In this document: in pieces, positions 60,763-64,000 of the stretch
How positions within the stretch are numbered: position 1 is the stretch's first letter
Layout: each line of letters starts with the position of its first letter
NCBI RefSeq assembly: GCF_024171695.1
Contig: NZ_JAMTCF010000010.1
Span: forward strand, 62,001-126,000
From: Actinosynnema pretiosum
Lineage (GTDB): Bacteria > Actinomycetota > Actinomycetes > Mycobacteriales > Pseudonocardiaceae
Reading direction: 5' to 3'
Length of the DNA stretch: 64,000 nt
The notes under the pieces: generated by a model
Database searches by the model: none
Told to the model about the DNA's origin: nothing
Seen by the model: only the letters and a program-made list of their open reading frames with translations
Made by a program: the position numbers and the translations under genes

Positions 60763-60788
60763 CCACCTCCCCACAGCACGGCCGAACG

Positions 60789-60825
60789 ACCTGGCTGCCC
60801 GGCGCACGACTCGGAGCAGCCAGGT
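60789..60825 (+). terminator. Terminator of the IclR gene
   Basis: ACCTGGCTGC and GCAGCCAGGT form a perfect 10-bp stem with a 17-base loop, 27 bases after the stop. Confidence 0.7.
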
Positions 60826-60952
60826 CCGGATAACGCGGAGCGGGCTCATCCCCTCCCCCGCGCGCGGCGTGGCACCCGCCCGGTGCGCGGCCCGGCCTCC
60901 GGCCACGCGCCCGGCGGGAAACGCTGATAGCGCCCTGCGGTCCTGGCGCGCG

Positions 60953-61015
60953 GAGTGCGCGGGGACGGCCAGGCGAACCGTCCCCGAACGACCACCGCGC
61001 CGTCCCCGCGCACTC
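60953..61015 (-). terminator. Long inverted repeat after the small secreted protein gene
   Basis: GAGTGCGCGGGGACGGC and its exact complement form a 17-bp stem with a 29-base spacer, 7 bases beyond the stop at 61022. The rest of 60826-61021 shows no gene. Confidence 0.75.
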
Positions 61016-61021
61016 ACCTGC

Positions 61022-61333
61022 TCACTCCCCGTCCGTCAGCGGCAGCGCGGGAACCGAGTCAGCGGTGTCCGACGACTCCTGGGCGTCAGAGCACTCGTTC
61101 GGGTGGTCTGCCACGTCCTCGGCGGGCAGCGCGGGCACGAGCACGACCTCCGTGCCCGGCAGGCTCGCGGGCTCCCCTCCGACGAACACCGGCGCGCCCC
61201 CGCCCTCGGACGAGCACTGCCCGGCGGGCGCTCCCGGCGCTGAGTCACCCGTCGCGTGCGCCGCGCCCGCCGCGCCGAGCGCGAGGGCTGCACCTGCGAG
61301 AACAGTCACGATCAACCGCGATGACGAAGCCAT
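61022..61333 (-). CDS. Small secreted protein of unknown function
   Basis: 103 residues. Signal peptide: SSSRLIVTVLAGAALALGAAGAAHA. The mature part is about 75 residues, acidic, with two cysteines (QCSSEG and NECSDA) and PALPAEDV and PALPLTDGE near the end. No family recognised. ATG 61333 is preferred over the TTG at 61339. It is divergent from the two-component response regulator gene and could be a target or extracytoplasmic partner of the system. Confidence 0.65.
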   Translation of the reverse strand: MASSSRLIVTVLAGAALALGAAGAAHATGDSAPGAPAGQCSSEGGGAPVFVGGEPASLPGTEVVLVPALPAEDVADHPNECSDAQESSDTADSVPALPLTDGE

Positions 61334-61529
61334 TGCCAATCCGTTCCGCCCCGCGCACGGGGCTGCTCGTCCACTCCCCCGGCAGGCGTTCCCGCCGGGT
61401 GCCCGGTGCTTCCGGACGGGGCCAAGTCAGCCAGAACGGACTTACGGCCAACGTCTGGTAATTCCCATATGCCCGTGATAAGCCCCCGCCCCTAATGTCG
61501 GCACCCGATCCGGAACGGGAGGGCGATCA

Positions 61530-62195
61530 GTGCGGGTGCTGGTGGTGGAGGACGAGGTGTTCCTCGCGGAGGCGTTGCAGTCGGGGCTGCGCCGCGAGGG
61601 CATGGCGGTGGACGTCGCGCACGACGGCGACGACGCCCTGGAGCAGGTCTCGGTCAACGACTACGACGTGCTCGTGCTGGACCGGGACATCCCCGGCGCG
61701 CACGGCGACGACGTGTGCCGGGAGGTCGTCACGACCCGGCCGTCCTGCCGCGTCCTCATGCTCACCGCAGCCGACCGGCTGGTCGACAAGGTGGAGGGCC
61801 TCGACCTGGGCTCGGACGACTACCTCGTCAAGCCGTTCGACTTCCCCGAGCTGGTCGCCAGGGTGCGCGCGCTGCACCGCCGCAGCTCGCCCGCCCACCC
61901 GCCGGTGCTGGAGCTCGCCGGGCTGCGGGTGGACCCGGCCAGGCGCGAGGCCTACCGCGCGGGTCGCTACCTCAAGTTGACCAGGAAGGAGTTCGCGGTG
62001 CTGGAGCTGCTGGCGCGCGCGGGCGGCGCGGTGCTCAGCGCGGAGCACCTGCTGGAGAAGGCGTGGGACGCGCACGCCGACCCGTTCACCAACGCCGTCC
62101 GGATCACCGTGTCCACGCTGCGCCGCAAGCTCGGCGACCCGCCCGTGCTGCACACCGCGACCGGGGTGGGCTACTACCTGGGTGAGCCGAGGTGA
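61530..62195 (+). CDS. OmpR/PhoB-type response regulator
   Basis: 221 residues. The receiver has VVEDE at 5-9, phosphoacceptor D51 in LVLDRDIPG and K in DYLVKPF. The C-terminal winged helix reads LKLTRKEFAVLELLARAGGAVLSAEHLLEKAW and RITVSTLRRKLGDPPVLHTATGVGYYL. It receives phosphate from the kinase encoded next. GTG 61530. Its stop overlaps the kinase start in GTGA. Target genes are unknown; the divergent small secreted protein is the nearest candidate. Confidence 0.93.
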   Translation: MRVLVVEDEVFLAEALQSGLRREGMAVDVAHDGDDALEQVSVNDYDVLVLDRDIPGAHGDDVCREVVTTRPSCRVLMLTAADRLVDKVEGLDLGSDDYLVKPFDFPELVARVRALHRRSSPAHPPVLELAGLRVDPARREAYRAGRYLKLTRKEFAVLELLARAGGAVLSAEHLLEKAWDAHADPFTNAVRITVSTLRRKLGDPPVLHTATGVGYYLGEPR

Positions 62196-63409
62196 CCGCG
62201 CGGCGCGGGTGGACGCTCACCGCCAGGGTCAGGCTCACCTTGCTCTATGGGAACCTGGTGCTGGTCAGCGGGGTGGCGCTGCTGCTGGCGGTGTACTTCC
62301 TGATGCGGTACGTGCCGGTCTACGAGCTCCCGCCCGCGGAGCCGCCGCTCGACGCGCCGTCCGAGGGACCGCTCTCGGTGCCGGGGGAGAGCGCGGCGCC
62401 AGCGGCCACCGTCACGACCAAGGACGACGTGCTGGCCACACTCGTGCGGCTGTCCGGGATCGCGCTGCTGGCGCTGGCGCTGATGGCCTACGTCGTCGGC
62501 TGGGTGGTGGCCGGGAGCGTGCTGTCCCCGGTCCACCGCATCACCGAGACCGCGCGGGCGATCGCCGGGCGCACCCTGCACGAGCGCATCCGGTTGCGCG
62601 GCGGGCGCGACGAGTTCACCGACCTCGCCGACGCGCTGGACACGATGCTCGACCGGTTGCACGCCAGCTTCCAGGTCCAGCGCCGGTTCACCGCGAACGC
62701 CTCGCACGAGCTGCGCACCCCGCTGGCGACCACCCGCACGATGCTCCAGGTCGCCATCGCCCACCCGGAGGACTACGAGGTCGAGCCGCTGGCGCGGAAG
62801 CTGCTCGCCACCAATGACCGCAGCATCACGACCGTGGAGTCGCTGCTGGCGCTGGCCAAGGCGGACAACGGGGTGGTCGACGCCCAGCCGGTGGACCTGG
62901 CCGGGCTCGCCGAGGAGGTGCTCGGGCAGGTGCGGGCGGAGGCCGAGGCGCACGGCGTCCGGTTGGAGGACGAGCTGCGGCCGGTGACCGTGCTCGGGGA
63001 CCGGGCGCTGCTGCACCACCTGGTGGTCAACCTGGTGCAGAACGCGGTGCGGCACAACCGGTCGGGCGGCGAGGCGCGCCTGCTCGTCGGCGTGGGGGAA
63101 GGGGGTGGGGAGGCCGTTGTCACCGTCGTGAACACCGGTGAGCGAATCGATGATCGGGAGACCGAGCGGTTGTTCGAGCCGTTCCACCGCCTGCGCGCTC
63201 GGACCAGGGCTCCGGGGCACGGGTTGGGGCTCGCGCTGGTGCGGACCATCGCGCACGGCCACGGTGGGACGGCCGAGGCGCGCGCGAATCCGGCAGGTGG
63301 GCTGACCGTGACGGTCGCGCTGCCTCGTGGGCAGCCGGGGTCTGGTGGGGGCGGAGGTGGGAGTGGGGCTTTGGGCACGGCGGGTGTCGGCGGCGCGGGT
63401 GTCAGATGA
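62192..63409 (+). CDS. Sensor histidine kinase
   Basis: 405 residues. A first membrane helix (LTLLYGNLVLVSGVALLLAVYFLM) and a second (LSGIALLALALMAYVVGWVVAGSVL) flank a short extracytoplasmic segment of about 50 residues rich in Pro/Ser. HAMP follows, then HisKA with H172 in ASHELRTPL, and the HATPase with NLVQNAVRHN and GHGLGLALVRTIAHGHGG. It probably senses a membrane- or envelope-linked signal. The last 30 residues are Gly-rich and low complexity. It starts with GTG overlapping the regulator's stop. Confidence 0.93.
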   Translation: MTARRGWTLTARVRLTLLYGNLVLVSGVALLLAVYFLMRYVPVYELPPAEPPLDAPSEGPLSVPGESAAPAATVTTKDDVLATLVRLSGIALLALALMAYVVGWVVAGSVLSPVHRITETARAIAGRTLHERIRLRGGRDEFTDLADALDTMLDRLHASFQVQRRFTANASHELRTPLATTRTMLQVAIAHPEDYEVEPLARKLLATNDRSITTVESLLALAKADNGVVDAQPVDLAGLAEEVLGQVRAEAEAHGVRLEDELRPVTVLGDRALLHHLVVNLVQNAVRHNRSGGEARLLVGVGEGGGEAVVTVVNTGERIDDRETERLFEPFHRLRARTRAPGHGLGLALVRTIAHGHGGTAEARANPAGGLTVTVALPRGQPGSGGGGGGSGALGTAGVGGAGVR

Positions 63410-63539
63410 GGTGATCTGCGCAAGGTCTGCGCTGGTCAGCAGGCCGTTGGGCGAGGACGGGGAGCTTTCCGCTATGGCTGGGTCGCCGGATACGACTGGG
63501 TTGCCGCGTGCCGCTGACAGGGAACGCACGTCGGGACAC

Positions 63540-63833
63540 GCGCCTTGACCTGGCTCGACCAGGCCGGGTTGGGCCTGCGGTGGCTGCGCGAGCCACGTGG
63601 TTCCGGACGGGAGGCTGTTTCGCCCCGACCGCTATCACGGCGAGACCGGCCTGAACCGGCGGAAACAGGTGATCGACGCCTGGTGCGGAGGTGGTCGGCC
63701 AGGCCAGCGGGCAGGTCCACCACCTCACGGGCATAGCGCCACGCGGCGCTGAGGGAGATGCCGAGCGGATGAGATCGGCCAAGCGGACGGGGGTGTGGTC
63801 GGACAGCGGGATCGCGGCGGGGCAGGACAGCAC
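63540..63833 (-). pseudogene. Decayed IS5-type transposase fragment
   Basis: On the minus strand VLSCPAAIPLSDHTPVRLADL from GTG 63833 resembles the N-terminus of actinomycete IS5-group transposases (a MLSYPSAIDLS-type start). After a frameshift, GISLSAAWRYAREVVDL (about 63765-63712) resembles the helix-turn-helix that normally lies 60-70 residues later, so an internal deletion is also needed. No DDE catalytic residues follow. I see nothing else coding between 63410 and the window end. Confidence 0.45.
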
Positions 63834-63939
63834 GGCGGCGGGGCTCCCGGTTGGGGCGTCGGATGTCCGACGGCTTCTCGGTCTGGGTCGGTCCCGTGGA
63901 GTCGGGGTGCGTGGCGGAGACAGGTAGCGAGGGCAGTGC

Positions 63940-63972
63940 AGAAGGGAGGGAGAGGGGAGGGAGAGAGGGAGG
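63940..63972 (+). repeat. 33-base purine tract with G-quadruplex potential
   Basis: An uninterrupted run of A and G with five G-runs of 3-4 bases separated by 1-5 bases, next to further GGGG runs to base 64000. It can form a G-quadruplex or triplex on the plus strand. Confidence 0.6.
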
Positions 63973-64000
63973 CTGGGGCGGGGCTGGTGGGGCGGATGCG

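Noticed and set aside
1..64000. tRNA, rRNA, riboswitch or plasmid-origin features
   Set aside because: I looked for CCA-ended cloverleaf arms, conserved rRNA cores and known leader motifs and found none I could defend.

Overview
The window is chromosomal DNA of a very GC-rich actinomycete. Many genes start with GTG, several look leaderless (a TANNNT -10 box 6-8 bases before the start codon), and strong GC hairpins close many transcription units. The glnX-glnH-pknG cluster, an F420-type LLM oxidoreductase, a Hen1-Pnkp RNA-repair pair and an erythromycin-esterase gene with a two-domain MerR regulator suggest a member of the Pseudonocardiaceae, perhaps Actinosynnema- or Saccharothrix-like. That placement is inference; no rRNA or tRNA gene is present to confirm it.

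Layout. 0-9 kb: a winged-helix protein cut by the window edge; a TetR/quinone-reductase divergon with a perfect operator; a small secreted protein; an RNA-ligase-like protein with an added N-terminal DNA-binding-like segment; Nudix, RidA and WYL-regulator genes; a CBM2-esterase. 9-19 kb: a frameshifted membrane gene; a TioE-like regulator with an erythromycin esterase; a YdcF-like protein; the Hen1-Pnkp operon; a PPOX-fold protein; an FAD monooxygenase; a NADAR protein. 19-26 kb: a phosphoesterase, then glnX-glnH-pknG-PP2C, a Ser/Thr kinase signalling operon that probably senses glutamate/aspartate. 26-29 kb: a MarR gene, then a cytochrome P450 gene whose stop codon overlaps the start of a 20-codon gene for a peptide ending in RWIWH. 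This looks like a minimal P450-modified RiPP locus and is the best candidate for an undescribed system. 29-46 kb: mostly housekeeping and enzyme genes (EcsC-like, APH-like, MDR, AraC, HrpA, PEP-mutase-like, VOC, histidine phosphatase, UppP, LLM, AKR, a zincin, a propeller lipoprotein).

45.8-49.4 kb is an accessory island with visibly lower GC and relaxed codon use. It holds an EACC1-like adaptor, a caspase-like peptidase and an HTH/TPR protein in one operon (a biological-conflict or cell-suicide type locus), next to a decayed Tn3-type transposase and followed by a stand-alone HsdR-N-like nuclease gene. 50-56 kb holds a GNAT gene, a TetR gene divergent from a short UvrA-like ABC protein (DrrC type, drug self-protection), and a siderophore-interacting reductase. 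56-64 kb holds a giant LuxR-family (LAL) regulator with a Gly/Ala-rich insert, an IclR regulator, a small secreted protein, an OmpR-type two-component pair, and a decayed IS5-type transposase at the right edge.

Starts were chosen from ribosome-binding sites, overlaps and family alignment remembered from general knowledge. No database search was run, so family names rest on motifs visible in the translations.
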